A stretch of 64,000 nt of DNA from Cupriavidus sp. AU9028 (GCF_019795295.1 NZ_JAIMCG010000001.1:1-64000), one strand, 5' to 3'; positions 1-9,584 are shown, counted from the first letter of the stretch. Numbers and translations: made by a program. Notes: a model not told the origin generated them from the letters alone.

Positions 1-153
1 CAACCGTACGGGTTGCAAGAAAGAACGGTCCGACCCAGATCCCAGCGCTCTCCCACGGGCTTGAGGTCCCAGAGGGCAGTCGGGCTACTGAGCCGGTCCA
101 AATCCCAACCATTAAGATACAAGGGCAGCCGACCGAAGCGGTCGACTTGCCGA

Positions 154-1338
154 TCAGCCCTTGCGCCCCAGCCGCCAGAGCGAAGTCGTCTCCGCCGCGC
201 GCGCCGCATGCAGCGGGTCTTCGGCATCGCTGGCACGCGAATGCCGCGGCTTGATGTCGATGCGCCCCAGCACGGCCAGTCCCGCGCCGTCGATCCATTC
301 CATCAGCGCCTCTCGCGTGCGCAGCTGCAAATGCTCGGCAAGGTCGGACAGGATCAGCCAGCCTTCGCCACCCTCGTCCAGATGACCGGCCAGACCGGAC
401 AGGAAACCGCGCAGCATGCGGCTGTCCGGATCGTAGATGGCATGCTCGATGGGCGCGTTGGCGCGCGCCGGGACCCAGGGCGGATTGCAGACGATCAGCG
501 GCGCCTGTCCCTCGGGAAACAGGTCGGCCCGCACGATCTCGACTTGTCCTGCCAGCCCCAGTCTGGCGATGTTCTCGCCGGCGCAGCCCAGCGCCCGCGG
601 GTCCTGGTCCGTCGCGACGACCCGCTTGACGCCCCGACGAGCGAGCATCGCGGCAATCACGCCGGTGCCGGTGCCGATGTCGAAGGCGAGAGACCGCGCT
701 GTCATTGCCCTGGGCAGCGGCGCCTGGGCGATCAGATCGACGTACTCGCCGCGCACCGGCGAAAACACGCCATACCAGGGATGGATCCGCTCCCCGAGCG
801 CCGGCACGGGTACGCCCTTCTTGCGCCATTCATGTGCACCGATCAGCCCGAGCAGCTCGCGCATCGACGCGACATAGGGCTGGTCGGCTGCGCCATAGGC
901 CTCGGCGCAGGCCTCCCGCACGTCCGGCGCCCGCCGCAGCGGTACCGTGTGGTCGGCGTCGAACGGCAGCAACAGCATGGCCAGCGTGCGGGCACGTTGC
1001 GCCTGCGCCTGCCTGTGCAGGTGGAAGGCCTGTGCGGGCGAGGCGGGGGGCGCGGCCGACTTCGCCTGCCGCTGGGCACGCCGCGGCTTGCGCTCGGTGC
1101 GGCGGGCCATGGCCTGTAGCAATTGCCGCGCATTGTGATAATCGCCGCGCCAGAGGAGGGCCGTTCCCTCGCATGCCAGCCGGTAGGCGGTGTCGGCATC
1201 GGTACGGTCGTCGGCGATGACCACGCGCCGAGGCGGCGGCATATTGGCCTCCGAACGCCAGCGGGCGTGGTGCGTCTGCCCGTCTTCTTCCCAGTGCAGC
1301 ATCGGCTGGGCGTCGTCGGCGGGCCGGTCCTGGTTCAT
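154..1338 (-). CDS. class I SAM-dependent methyltransferase (HemK/PrmC-like fold)
   Basis: 394 aa. The C-terminal half is a Rossmann-fold methyltransferase: a glycine-rich SAM loop (DIGTGTGVIAAML) and, downstream, the NPPW motif (VCNPPWVPA) typical of enzymes that methylate amide or exocyclic amino nitrogens, such as PrmC. The N-terminal ~170 residues are Arg/Ala-rich and resemble nothing I can name. The substrate cannot be read from sequence. The ATG at 1338 is used here; a GTG at 1359 would overlap the cysB stop (GTGA), so translational coupling to cysB is possible and the start is uncertain. It lies directly downstream of cysB on the same strand. Confidence 0.75.
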   Translation of the reverse strand: MNQDRPADDAQPMLHWEEDGQTHHARWRSEANMPPPRRVVIADDRTDADTAYRLACEGTALLWRGDYHNARQLLQAMARRTERKPRRAQRQAKSAAPPASPAQAFHLHRQAQAQRARTLAMLLLPFDADHTVPLRRAPDVREACAEAYGAADQPYVASMRELLGLIGAHEWRKKGVPVPALGERIHPWYGVFSPVRGEYVDLIAQAPLPRAMTARSLAFDIGTGTGVIAAMLARRGVKRVVATDQDPRALGCAGENIARLGLAGQVEIVRADLFPEGQAPLIVCNPPWVPARANAPIEHAIYDPDSRMLRGFLSGLAGHLDEGGEGWLILSDLAEHLQLRTREALMEWIDGAGLAVLGRIDIKPRHSRASDAEDPLHAARAAETTSLWRLGRKG

Positions 1339-1355
1339 TTGCGTCACGGCTTGGG

Positions 1356-2297
1356 TCACAGTTCGTAGGCCTCGTGGTCGCCGGACATCGCCTGCTCGAC
1401 GAGCTTGCGGTTCAGCGTCGGCGAAAACAGCTCGATAAAGGTATAAACGAAGCTGCGCAGATAGGCGCCCTGCTTGACGGCCAGATGCGTCACATTGGTG
1501 CCGAACAGGTGGCCGACCGGGATGCCGCGCAGGCCGCGGTCCCGCTCCGGATCGAAGGCGACCCCGGCGACGATGCCGATGCCCAGGCCGATCTCGACAT
1601 AGGTCTTGATGACGTCCGCGTCGATCGCTTCGAGCACGATGTCCGGCTTGAGCTGGCGCAGCTCGAACGCCTTGTCGATCTTCGGGCGACCGGCGAAGTT
1701 CGGGTCGTAGGTGATGATGGGATAGCCCATCAGGTCTTCCAGCGAGATGTGCGCCTTTTCCAGCAGCGGATGGTCGGGCGGCGTCACCACGGTGTGCTGC
1801 CACTGATAACCGGGCAGGGAGACCAGATTCTTGTCGCGGGAGACGCCTTCGGTCGCAATGGCAATGTCAGCCTGGTCGTGCAGCACCATGTCGGCAATCT
1901 GCGCGGGATTGCCCTGCTGAATCGACAGGCGGACCTTCGGGTAGCGCTTGGTGAACTCGCCAATCACGCGGGGGAGGGCGTAGCGCGCCTGCGTATGGGT
2001 GGTGGCAATGGTGAAGTTGCCCTGGTCCTGTGCGGCGTAGTCCTTGCCGACCCGCTTCAGGCTCTCGACCTCCTGCAGGATCTTCTCTACCGAGACGAGG
2101 ATTCGGCGGCCGGGCTCGGTCAGGCTGCGAATCCGCTTGCCGTGGCGCGTGAAGATGTCGACGCCCAGCTCCTCTTCCAGCTCGATAATCGCCTTCGATA
2201 CGCCCGGTTGTGACGTATATAGCGCTTTCGCGGCCTCGGTAAGGTTGAAATTCTGTCGGACGGCCTCGCGTACGAAGCGAAATTGGTGGAGGTTCAT
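1356..2297 (-). CDS. cysB: CysB-type LysR transcriptional regulator of sulfur assimilation
   Basis: 313 aa, normal LysR length. The N-terminal winged helix-turn-helix (about residues 1-60, with LTEAAKALYTSQPGVSKAI) is followed by a periplasmic-binding-protein-like effector domain. The 'NFNLTEAAKALYTSQPGVS' recognition region and 'TTHTQARYALP' are close to CysB/Cbl. In enteric bacteria CysB activates sulfate assimilation genes with N-acetylserine as inducer. Here it is divergent from the TauE-cysI-DUF934-cysHDN run, so control of that cluster is the natural inference. The methyltransferase gene follows with little or no gap. Confidence 0.93.
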   Translation of the reverse strand: MNLHQFRFVREAVRQNFNLTEAAKALYTSQPGVSKAIIELEEELGVDIFTRHGKRIRSLTEPGRRILVSVEKILQEVESLKRVGKDYAAQDQGNFTIATTHTQARYALPRVIGEFTKRYPKVRLSIQQGNPAQIADMVLHDQADIAIATEGVSRDKNLVSLPGYQWQHTVVTPPDHPLLEKAHISLEDLMGYPIITYDPNFAGRPKIDKAFELRQLKPDIVLEAIDADVIKTYVEIGLGIGIVAGVAFDPERDRGLRGIPVGHLFGTNVTHLAVKQGAYLRSFVYTFIELFSPTLNRKLVEQAMSGDHEAYEL

Positions 2298-2454
2298 ATA
2301 TCCGCGTCCGTATAAACAAACAACTTCTTATTAGTTTGAGATATGAGGCCAGTTTATTACGATTTGCGGACTTTGTTAATGAACGGCTAGTCCCCGTGCG
2401 CCCAACGTAGCTCCCGGCGCCGCACGTGAAGGGGACGCCACTCGGTGCGCCCCC
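2298..2454. promoter_or_regulatory. divergent intergenic region between cysB and the sulfur assimilation cluster
   Basis: 157 bp between divergent start codons. The cysB-proximal half (about 2300-2385) is markedly AT-richer than its surroundings and should hold both promoters and any CysB site. I cannot define a specific -35/-10 pair or operator with confidence. Confidence 0.4.
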
Positions 2455-3228
2455 ATGTCCCTGGCCTTTACCGTTTCCGGTCTGCTGGTAGGCGTCCTCG
2501 TCGGTCTGACCGGCGTGGGCGGGGGCTCGCTGATGACGCCGCTGCTGACGCTGCTGTTCGGCTTTTCGCCGGCGACCGCGGTCGGCACCGACCTGGCCTT
2601 TGCGGCCATCACCAAGAGTTTCGGCACCCTTGCCCACCGCGCTCACGGCCATGTGCAGTGGCATGTCGTGCGGCGCCTGTGCCTGGGCAGCCTGCCCACC
2701 GCGCTGATCACCATTCTCGTGCTCAAGAGCGCCGGCGAGCTCGACGCGGGATGGTTGCATGCCATTCGCGTGTCGATCGGCGTGTCGGTGATCCTGACGG
2801 TGCTGTCGCTGCTGTTCCGCCGCCAGTTGCTGGAGTGGCTGGCCCGCAATCCCCGTTTTCAGCTGGAAGGCCGCCGTCAGGCGATTGCCACCGTCCTGGT
2901 TGGCGCGGTGATCGGCGTGCTGGTCACCGTGTCGTCGATCGGTGCTGGCGCCGTCGGCGCGACGCTGATCCTGCTGCTGTACCCGAACATGAAGCCGGCG
3001 CAGGTCGCCGGCACCGATATCGCCTACGCGGTGCCCCTGACCGCGCTGGCGGGCCTGGGCCACGTCTGGCTGGGCACCGTCGACTGGAACCTGCTGCTGG
3101 CCCTGCTGGTCGGCTCCATCCCCGGCATCTGGCTTGGCACGCAGCTCTCGCGCGCGCTGCCCGAGCGGCTGGTGCGCGGCGCGCTTGCCACCACGCTGAC
3201 GCTGGTGGCGATCAAGCTGGTTTCCTGA
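2455..3228 (+). CDS. TauE/SafE family sulfite/sulfur-compound membrane permease
   Basis: 257 aa, strongly hydrophobic with about seven or eight predicted membrane segments. It shows the two internally repeated glycine-rich motifs of the TauE/SafE family (GLTGVGGGSLMTPLLTLL near residue 18 and a second GAGAVGATLILLLY region near 165). Family members export sulfite or sulfoacetate, or carry other anions. Being first in a cluster that makes sulfite, it may relieve sulfite stress or move an oxyanion; direction and substrate are not proven. ATG chosen at 2455, 52 bp upstream of cysI. Confidence 0.85.
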   Translation: MSLAFTVSGLLVGVLVGLTGVGGGSLMTPLLTLLFGFSPATAVGTDLAFAAITKSFGTLAHRAHGHVQWHVVRRLCLGSLPTALITILVLKSAGELDAGWLHAIRVSIGVSVILTVLSLLFRRQLLEWLARNPRFQLEGRRQAIATVLVGAVIGVLVTVSSIGAGAVGATLILLLYPNMKPAQVAGTDIAYAVPLTALAGLGHVWLGTVDWNLLLALLVGSIPGIWLGTQLSRALPERLVRGALATTLTLVAIKLVS

Positions 3229-3280
3229 GCGCGGGCACGAACAACAACGCATCCAACGCATACTGAACGGACCTCACACC

Positions 3281-4969
3281 ATGTATCAGTACGACCAATA
3301 TGACCAGCGCATCGTCGAAGAGCGCGTGGCCCAGTTTCGTGACCAGGTGCGCCGCCGCCTGTCGGGCGAACTGACCGAGGAAGAGTTCCTGCCGCTGCGC
3401 CTGCAGAACGGCCTCTATCTGCAACGCCACGCCTATATGTTGCGCGTGGCGATTCCCTATGGCCTGCTGGCATCGCGGCAGCTGCGCATGCTGGCGCATC
3501 TGGCGCGTGACTACGACCGTGGCTACGGTCACTTCTCCACGCGGCAGAACATCCAGTACAACTGGATGGAGCTGGAGCGCGTGCCCGATGCGCTGGCCGA
3601 CCTGGCCTCGGTGCAGATGCATGCGATCCAGACCTCGGGCAACTGCGTGCGCAATATCACTACCGACCACTTCGCCGGCGTCGCGCCGGACGAGGCGGTG
3701 GATCCGCGCCCGCTGGCCGAACTGCTGCGCCAGTGGAGCACCTTCCAGCCGGAGTTCGCCTTCCTGCCGCGCAAGTTCAAGATCGCCATTTCCGCTTCCG
3801 CGGACGACCGTGCGGTGGTCCAGATGCACGACATCGGCGTCTATGCCTATCGCAATGCGCAAGGCGAGCTGCGCCTGCGCATCCTCGCCGGTGGCGGCCT
3901 GGGCCGCACGCCGATTCTCGGCTCGATCATCAAGGACGACCTGCCGTGGCAGCACATGCTGACCTATATCGAATCGGCGATCCGGGTCTACAACCGCTAT
4001 GGCCGCCGCGACAACAAGTACAAGGCGCGCATCAAGATCCTGGTCAAGGCACTCGGCGTGGAGAAGTTTGCCGAGGAAGTCGAGGCCGAATGGCAGCACA
4101 GCAAGGATGGTCCGGCCACGCTGACGCAGGCCGAGTTCGACCGCGTTGCCGCCCAGTTCGCGCCGCCCGCCTACGACAAGCTGCCTGACACCGACGCCAG
4201 CTTTGAAAAGCACCTGCTGGAAGACAAGGCGTTTGCCCGCTGGGTGCGCCGCAGCGTGCATGGTCACAAGGCGCCCGGCTACGCCGCGGTCACGCTGTCG
4301 ACCAAGCCCGGCATCGCCGCGCCTCCGGGCGATGTCACCGCCGAGCAGATGGAGCTGGTGGCCGACTGGGCCGACCGTTTCGGCTACGGCGAACTGCGCG
4401 TCGCGCACGAGCAGAACCTGGTGCTGCCGGACGTGCGCAAGCGCGACGTGTACACCCTGTGGCAGCTCGCGCGCGATGCGGGCCTTGCCACCGCCAACAT
4501 CGGCCTGCTGACCGACATCATCGCCTGCCCGGGCGGCGACTTCTGCTCGCTGGCCAACGCGAAGTCGATCCCGATCGCGCAGGCCATTCAGCAGCGCTTC
4601 GAGGATCTGGACTTCGTCCATGACCTGGGCGAGATCTCGCTGAACATCTCGGGCTGCATCAACGCCTGCGGCCACCACCACGTCGGCAATATCGGCGTGC
4701 TGGGCGTCGACAAGGATGGCGAGGAGTGGTACCAGGTCACGCTCGGCGGCGCCCAGGGCAACCAGACCGCGCTGGGCAAGGTGATCGGGCCCTCGTTCAA
4801 GGCCGAGGAAATGCCCGACGTGGTCAGCCGCATTATCGAGACCTTCGTCGAGCACCGCATCGAGGACGAGCGTTTCATCGAGACGCTGACGCGAATCGGC
4901 ATCGCGCCGTTCAAGGAACGCGTCTACGCCGACAAGCGCAACGACCGGCGCGAACGCGCCGAGGCGTAA
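3281..4969 (+). CDS. cysI: sulfite (nitrite/sulfite) reductase haemoprotein, siroheme/[4Fe-4S]
   Basis: 562 aa, the length of CysI beta subunits. The siroheme/Fe-S cysteines are visible as C416-X5-C422 (ACPGGDFC) and C459-X3-C463 (SGCINACGHHH). The ferredoxin-like half-domains and an 'HFSTRQNIQYNW' substrate/siroheme region near residue 86 are also present. It catalyses six-electron reduction of sulfite to sulfide in the cytoplasm. No flavoprotein subunit (CysJ) follows; DUF934 comes next, as in many beta-proteobacteria and pseudomonads, so the electron donor is unknown. Operon: a 22-bp gap to the DUF934 start. Confidence 0.93.
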   Translation: MYQYDQYDQRIVEERVAQFRDQVRRRLSGELTEEEFLPLRLQNGLYLQRHAYMLRVAIPYGLLASRQLRMLAHLARDYDRGYGHFSTRQNIQYNWMELERVPDALADLASVQMHAIQTSGNCVRNITTDHFAGVAPDEAVDPRPLAELLRQWSTFQPEFAFLPRKFKIAISASADDRAVVQMHDIGVYAYRNAQGELRLRILAGGGLGRTPILGSIIKDDLPWQHMLTYIESAIRVYNRYGRRDNKYKARIKILVKALGVEKFAEEVEAEWQHSKDGPATLTQAEFDRVAAQFAPPAYDKLPDTDASFEKHLLEDKAFARWVRRSVHGHKAPGYAAVTLSTKPGIAAPPGDVTAEQMELVADWADRFGYGELRVAHEQNLVLPDVRKRDVYTLWQLARDAGLATANIGLLTDIIACPGGDFCSLANAKSIPIAQAIQQRFEDLDFVHDLGEISLNISGCINACGHHHVGNIGVLGVDKDGEEWYQVTLGGAQGNQTALGKVIGPSFKAEEMPDVVSRIIETFVEHRIEDERFIETLTRIGIAPFKERVYADKRNDRRERAEA

Positions 4970-4991
4970 GGAACCCGCGGAGAGAATGCAA

Positions 4992-5570
4992 ATGGCAAAG
5001 ATCATCAAGCTGCAAGCCGGCGCCGACGGCAAGGCCACCGTGCCGGCCATCGTCGAGGACGCATGGACCGTGCTGCGTGGGGAAGAGGGTGCTGCCCCGA
5101 CCGATGAGCAGATCGCGGCCGCCGCTGCCGGCGACGCATCCGTACTGTTCCCGTTGGCCGTGTGGAAGGCACACCGCGACGGCCTGCTGGCCAACCGCGC
5201 CGTGGAAACTACCGGCATCTGGCTCGCGCCGGACGATGAGCCCGCGGACGCCGAGAGCGAGTTCGGCCGCATCGCGGTGCTCGCGGTGGACTTCCCGGTA
5301 TTCCGCGACGGCCGCGGCTTTTCGACGGCTTACCTGCTGCGCAGCCGCTACGGCTGGAAGGGCGAGCTGCGCGCCATCGGCGACGTGCTGCGTGACCAGC
5401 TGAACTTCATGAAGCGCTGCGGCTTCGATGCATTCGCCGTGCGCGCGGACAAGAACATCGAGGACGCGATCAAGGGCTTCAGCGAATTCACCGTGGCCTA
5501 CCAGGCAGCGGTCGACGAGCCGCTGCCGCTGTTCCGCCGGGCCCGTACCGCGCAGAAGGAAACGGCATGA
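4992..5570 (+). CDS. DUF934 protein of the sulfite-reductase operon
   Basis: 192 aa soluble protein of the DUF934 family (conserved core around residues 90-160: AVDFPVFRDGRGFS..LRSRYGWKGELRAIGDVLRDQLNFMKRCGFDAF). Its function is not established; it is almost always encoded next to cysI. Two ATGs are in frame at 4986 and 4992. The GGAGAGA at 4979-4985 touches the first but sits 6 nt from the second, so 4992 (MAKIIKLQAG) is preferred. Its stop overlaps the cysH start (ATGA), indicating coupled translation. Confidence 0.85.
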   Translation: MAKIIKLQAGADGKATVPAIVEDAWTVLRGEEGAAPTDEQIAAAAAGDASVLFPLAVWKAHRDGLLANRAVETTGIWLAPDDEPADAESEFGRIAVLAVDFPVFRDGRGFSTAYLLRSRYGWKGELRAIGDVLRDQLNFMKRCGFDAFAVRADKNIEDAIKGFSEFTVAYQAAVDEPLPLFRRARTAQKETA

Positions 5571-6391
5571 GCGCGATTCCTGTGGCGATTCCCGTCGTGC
5601 CGCTGGCCGAGGGTGCGGGCGAAGCCGCGGCCCCGGTATCGGTACTGCGCCCGTCGCTGTGGACGCCGCCTGCGTATGACGGCAGCGAAGCCGAGCTGGA
5701 TCGCAAGGAGCGCGAGCTGAACGCGCGCCTTGCCGAGATCGCGGCGCGATTCTACCGGGCGCGCTTCGCCTCCAGCCTGGCGGCCGAAGACATGGTGATT
5801 ACCGACGCGATCCTGCGTGGGCCCGAAGCCGTGCGCTCGGGCATCCGCGTCTTCACGCTGGAAACGGGTCGGCTGCACGCCGAGACGCTGGCGATGCTGG
5901 ACGAGGTGAAGGCGCGCTATGGCTATGACATCGAGCGCTTCACGCCGGACCCGGATGCGGTTGCCGCCTATGTCGAGCGCCACGGGCTGAACGCCTTCTA
6001 CGACGGCGTCGAGATGCGCAAGCAGTGCTGCGGCATCCGCAAGGTCGAGCCACTGAACCGGGCGCTGTCGCATGCCGATGCCTGGCTGACCGGCCAGCGC
6101 CGCGAGCAGGCCGTCACGCGCACCGAGCTGCCGTTCGAGGAACAGGACGAGGCGCGCGGCATCCCCAAGTTCAATCCGCTGGCGGACTGGACCGAGGCCG
6201 AAGTCTGGGCCTACCTGCGGCGCCACGCGGTGCCGGTGAACGCGCTGCACGCCAAGGGCTATCCCAGCATCGGCTGCGAGCCCTGTACCCGTGCCGTGCG
6301 CGCGGGCGAGGATCTGCGCGCGGGACGCTGGTGGTGGGAAAGCCGCGACTCCAAGGAGTGCGGCCTGCATGAACAGAACATCAAGCATTGA
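5567..6391 (+). CDS. cysH: assimilatory adenylyl-sulfate (APS) reductase
   Basis: 274 aa. Reduces APS (thioredoxin-dependent) to sulfite. The [4Fe-4S] cysteines that separate APS from PAPS reductases are present: C154-C155 (KQCCGIRK) and C237-X2-C240 (SIGCEPC). The catalytic C265 is in the C-terminal ECGLH tail. These cysteines, with no cysC kinase in the cluster, argue for direct APS reduction. The first ~40 residues are Ala/Pro-rich and poorly conserved. The start overlaps the DUF934 stop by 4 nt; cysD follows within 8 nt. Confidence 0.93.
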   Translation: MSAIPVAIPVVPLAEGAGEAAAPVSVLRPSLWTPPAYDGSEAELDRKERELNARLAEIAARFYRARFASSLAAEDMVITDAILRGPEAVRSGIRVFTLETGRLHAETLAMLDEVKARYGYDIERFTPDPDAVAAYVERHGLNAFYDGVEMRKQCCGIRKVEPLNRALSHADAWLTGQRREQAVTRTELPFEEQDEARGIPKFNPLADWTEAEVWAYLRRHAVPVNALHAKGYPSIGCEPCTRAVRAGEDLRAGRWWWESRDSKECGLHEQNIKH

Positions 6392-6398
6392 GGCCAAG

Positions 6399-7373
6399 AT
6401 GGGCATCATGAACGAACTTCAGGCGAACGCGGCGCAAGCACGCGATGTCGCCCACCTGACCACGGTACAGAACGACCATCTGGACCGGCTCGAGGCCGAG
6501 TCGATCTACATCATCCGCGAGGTGGTGGCCGAATGCCGCAATCCGGCGCTGCTGTTCTCCGGCGGCAAGGATTCCATCGTGATGCTGCATCTCGCGCTCA
6601 AGGCGTTCCGCCTGGGTGAGCGCAAGATCGAGCTGCCGTTTCCGCTGGTGCATATCGACACGGGCCACAACTATCCGGAAGTGATCGCCTTCCGCGACCA
6701 GCGCGTGGCGGAAATCGGCGCGCGGCTGGTGGTCGGCCACGTCGAGGACTCGATCAAGCGCGGCACGGTGCGCCTGCGCAAGGAAACCGACTCACGCAAC
6801 GCCGCGCAGGCGGTCACGCTGCTGGAAACCATCGAGGCGCACCAGTATGACGCTCTGATGGGCGGCGCCCGCCGCGACGAGGAGAAGGCGCGCGCCAAGG
6901 AGCGGATCTTCTCGTTCCGGGACGAGTTTGGCCAATGGGATCCGAAGGCCCAGCGCCCCGAGCTGTGGAGCCTGTACAACGCGCGCATGGCCGCGGGTGA
7001 GCAGATGCGGGTGTTCCCGATTTCCAACTGGACCGAGCTGGACGTGTGGCAGTACATCGCGCGCGAGAACCTGGCGCTGCCGCCGATCTATTACGCGCAT
7101 CAGCGCGAGGTGGTGCGGCGCAACGGTCTGCTGGTGCCGGTCACGCCGATCACGCCCAAGCAGGACGGCGACCAGAGCGAAGTGCTGTCGGTCCGCTTCC
7201 GGACCGTTGGCGACATCAGCTGCACCTGCCCGGTGGCCAGCACGGCGGCAACGCCCATCGACATCATCGCGGAAACCGCGGTGACGGAAATCACCGAGCG
7301 CGGCGCCACGCGGATGGACGACCAGACCAGCGAGGCGTCGATGGAACGCCGCAAGAAGGAAGGCTACTTCTGA
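6399..7373 (+). CDS. cysD: sulfate adenylyltransferase subunit 2 (ATP sulfurylase, small subunit)
   Basis: 324 aa. The adenylyl-transferring subunit of ATP sulfurylase, partner of CysN; makes APS from sulfate and ATP. It carries the PP-loop SGGKDS at residues 54-59 and the family C-terminus ending RRKKEGYF. ATGs at 6399 and 6408 are both possible; 6399 is used, 7 bp after the cysH stop. It is followed after 14 bp by cysN. Confidence 0.94.
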   Translation: MGIMNELQANAAQARDVAHLTTVQNDHLDRLEAESIYIIREVVAECRNPALLFSGGKDSIVMLHLALKAFRLGERKIELPFPLVHIDTGHNYPEVIAFRDQRVAEIGARLVVGHVEDSIKRGTVRLRKETDSRNAAQAVTLLETIEAHQYDALMGGARRDEEKARAKERIFSFRDEFGQWDPKAQRPELWSLYNARMAAGEQMRVFPISNWTELDVWQYIARENLALPPIYYAHQREVVRRNGLLVPVTPITPKQDGDQSEVLSVRFRTVGDISCTCPVASTAATPIDIIAETAVTEITERGATRMDDQTSEASMERRKKEGYF

Positions 7374-7387
7374 ACAGGATTTGCATC

Positions 7388-8692
7388 ATGACGAACCAGG
7401 CCACCCCCCAGGGGCTTCTCCGCTTCATTACCGCCGGCTCGGTGGACGACGGCAAGAGCACGCTGATCGGCCGCCTGCTGTTCGACAGCAAGGCGGTGCT
7501 GTCGGATCAGCTCAGCGCCCTCGCCAACGCGCGCAACAAGCGCACCGCTGGCGAACAGATCGATTTCTCGCTGCTGACCGACGGCCTCGAAGCCGAGCGC
7601 GAGCAGGGCATCACCATCGACGTTGCGTATCGCTATTTCTCGACCGCGCGCCGCAAGTTCATCATCGCGGATACCCCCGGCCATGAGCAGTACACCCGCA
7701 ACATGGTGACCGGCGCCTCCACGGCGCATGCGGCCATCGTGCTGATCGACGCGACGCGCGTCACGGTCGAGAACGGCCGCGCGCAGCTGCTGGCGCAGAC
7801 CAAGCGCCACTCCGCGATCGTGCGTCTGCTGGAACTGCAGCACGTGATCGTCGCGGTCAACAAGATGGACCTGGTCGACTACAGCGAGCAGCGCTTCGAC
7901 GAGATTCGCGCCGCCTATGGCGAACTGGCCAGCCAGCTCGGCCTGCGCGACGTGCGCTACGTACCGGTCTCCGCGCTGCGGGGCGACAACATCGTGCACG
8001 CCAGCGAGGCGATGCCGTGGTACCAGGGCGAGCCGCTGCTGCAGCTGCTGGAAGACCTCACGGTCGAAGACAGCGCATCGCGCGACGAGACGGCCCTGCG
8101 TTTCCCGGTACAGCTGGTGATCCGCCAGGACGGCGCGCAGGCCGACGACTTCCGCGGCTACGCGGGACGCGTCGAGGCGGGCACCGTGCGAATCGGCCAG
8201 AGGGTGCGCGTGCTGCCCGCCAACCGCGAAGCGGAGGTGGCCGAAGTGCTGACGCCCAACGGCGCCGCCGAGTCGGCCGCTGCCGGAGAAACCGTCACGG
8301 TGCGCCTGAGCGAAGATGTGGACGTGTCGCGCGGCGATATGTTCGTCGCCGCGGAGAGCGAGCCCAATGCCGCCCGCAAGCTGCAGGCGGACCTGTGCTG
8401 GTTCGATGACGCCGCGCTGAACCCGGCGCGCAAATACGTGCTCAAGCACACCACGGCCAGCGTGTTCGCGCGGGTGTCCGCGGTGGAGCGCGTGCTCGAC
8501 GTGCATACGCTGTCGCACGAAACCGGCCGTCACGACATCGGCCTGAACGATATCGGCTCCGTGCAGATCACGCTGCAAAAGCCGGTGGTGTGCGACACCT
8601 ACAGCGCCAACCCGGCCACCGGCGCCTTCGTGCTGATCGACGAGACCACGAATCACACCGTGGCCGCGGGCATGATCCGTGCATATTCCTGA
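7388..8692 (+). CDS. cysN: sulfate adenylyltransferase subunit 1 (GTPase)
   Basis: 434 aa. An EF-Tu-like GTPase that drives ATP sulfurylation. G1 GSVDDGKST at residues 17-25, G3 DTPGHE at 95-100 and G4 NKMD at 158-161 are intact, followed by beta-barrel domains II and III. There is no C-terminal APS-kinase (CysC) extension, consistent with a pathway that goes straight from APS to sulfite. The ATG at 7388 follows a CAGGA ribosome-binding site. Confidence 0.94.
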   Translation: MTNQATPQGLLRFITAGSVDDGKSTLIGRLLFDSKAVLSDQLSALANARNKRTAGEQIDFSLLTDGLEAEREQGITIDVAYRYFSTARRKFIIADTPGHEQYTRNMVTGASTAHAAIVLIDATRVTVENGRAQLLAQTKRHSAIVRLLELQHVIVAVNKMDLVDYSEQRFDEIRAAYGELASQLGLRDVRYVPVSALRGDNIVHASEAMPWYQGEPLLQLLEDLTVEDSASRDETALRFPVQLVIRQDGAQADDFRGYAGRVEAGTVRIGQRVRVLPANREAEVAEVLTPNGAAESAAAGETVTVRLSEDVDVSRGDMFVAAESEPNAARKLQADLCWFDDAALNPARKYVLKHTTASVFARVSAVERVLDVHTLSHETGRHDIGLNDIGSVQITLQKPVVCDTYSANPATGAFVLIDETTNHTVAAGMIRAYS

Positions 8693-8727
8693 AGCACGAA
8701 CCTGACGGACGACACGAGGAGCAGCAA

Positions 8728-9489
8728 ATGGGCAAGGTCTACCTGATCGGCGCCGGTCCCGGCGCCGCAGACCTCATTACGGTGCGCGGTGCACGGATTC
8801 TGGGCGAGGCCCAGGTGGTGCTGCACGACGCGCTGGTTTCGCCCGAGATGCTGCAGTGGTGTCCGCAGGCGCAGTTGATCGAGGTCGGCAAGCGCTGCGG
8901 CAAGCGCTCGACCGCGCAGCGCTTCATCAACCGGCAGATCGTCGATCTCGCCGGCAAGCATGAGCGCGTGGTGCGCCTGAAGGGCGGTGATCCGATGCTG
9001 TTCGGGCGCGCCGACGAAGAGCTGCAGGCGCTGGAGGAAGCCGGGATCGAGTACGAGATTGTGCCCGGCATCACCGCCGCGCTGGCCGCCGCATCGGCCA
9101 TCGCCCGGCCGCTGACGCGCCGGGGCATCGCCCGCAGCGTCGCCTTTGCCACGCAGGCCAAGGCGCCGGACACCGAGGACGCCCAGCTGGACGCCAGTGC
9201 CGACACGCTGGTCTACTACATGGGCCGCGACCAGGCCGCCGCCATCGCCGCGCGCCTGATCGGGCAGGGCCGCTCGCCGGCCACGCCGGCATGGGTGGTC
9301 GAGGCCGCATCGACCCCGCATCAGCGCAGCCGCCAGTTCACGCTGCGGCAGATGGCCGCCGGCGAAGCGGCCGCCTGGATCGATCCCGAGCATCCCAGCC
9401 TGCTGATGATTGGCGAGGCGCTGGGCATGCGCGCCTGCGAGGCTGCGCCAGAGGGACTGGACGCCGCCCGCGAGTCCCGCGCCGCCTGA
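8728..9489 (+). CDS. cobA: uroporphyrinogen-III C-methyltransferase (SUMT)
   Basis: 253 aa. Methylates uroporphyrinogen III twice to precorrin-2, the branch point to siroheme and cobalamin. Signature features are the N-terminal [14 protein letters not shown] (residues 8-21) and [10 protein letters not shown] (85-94). It is a stand-alone SUMT without the CysG oxidase/ferrochelatase domain. Placed last in the cys cluster behind a clear GAGGAG site (8715-8721), its most likely role is siroheme supply for CysI. Not to be confused with the cobalamin adenosyltransferase, also called CobA in Salmonella, which here is cobO. Confidence 0.93.
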   Translation: MGKVYLIGAGPGAADLITVRGARILGEAQVVLHDALVSPEMLQWCPQAQLIEVGKRCGKRSTAQRFINRQIVDLAGKHERVVRLKGGDPMLFGRADEELQALEEAGIEYEIVPGITAALAAASAIARPLTRRGIARSVAFATQAKAPDTEDAQLDASADTLVYYMGRDQAAAIAARLIGQGRSPATPAWVVEAASTPHQRSRQFTLRQMAAGEAAAWIDPEHPSLLMIGEALGMRACEAAPEGLDAARESRAA

Positions 9490-9584
9490 TCCTGGCCGGG
9501 CCGGGGACATTTCCCCGGCGTGCTCCCTGCAAGACCGGCCATTTCCGGTATAAGGTTGCTAGCAGCCGTTGCCGGAGTCGAGCC

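Noticed and set aside
1-153. Left-edge sequence before the methyltransferase gene
   Set aside because: Short frames reading through here have no start signal or recognisable domain; no RNA gene or terminator could be recognised with confidence.
3212-5272. Long open frame of 686 codons on the minus strand opposite cysI
   Set aside because: It is a mirror of the cysI coding frame in high-GC DNA; composition is Ala/Arg/Gly/Val-biased and has no recognisable domain, whereas cysI has all its catalytic residues.
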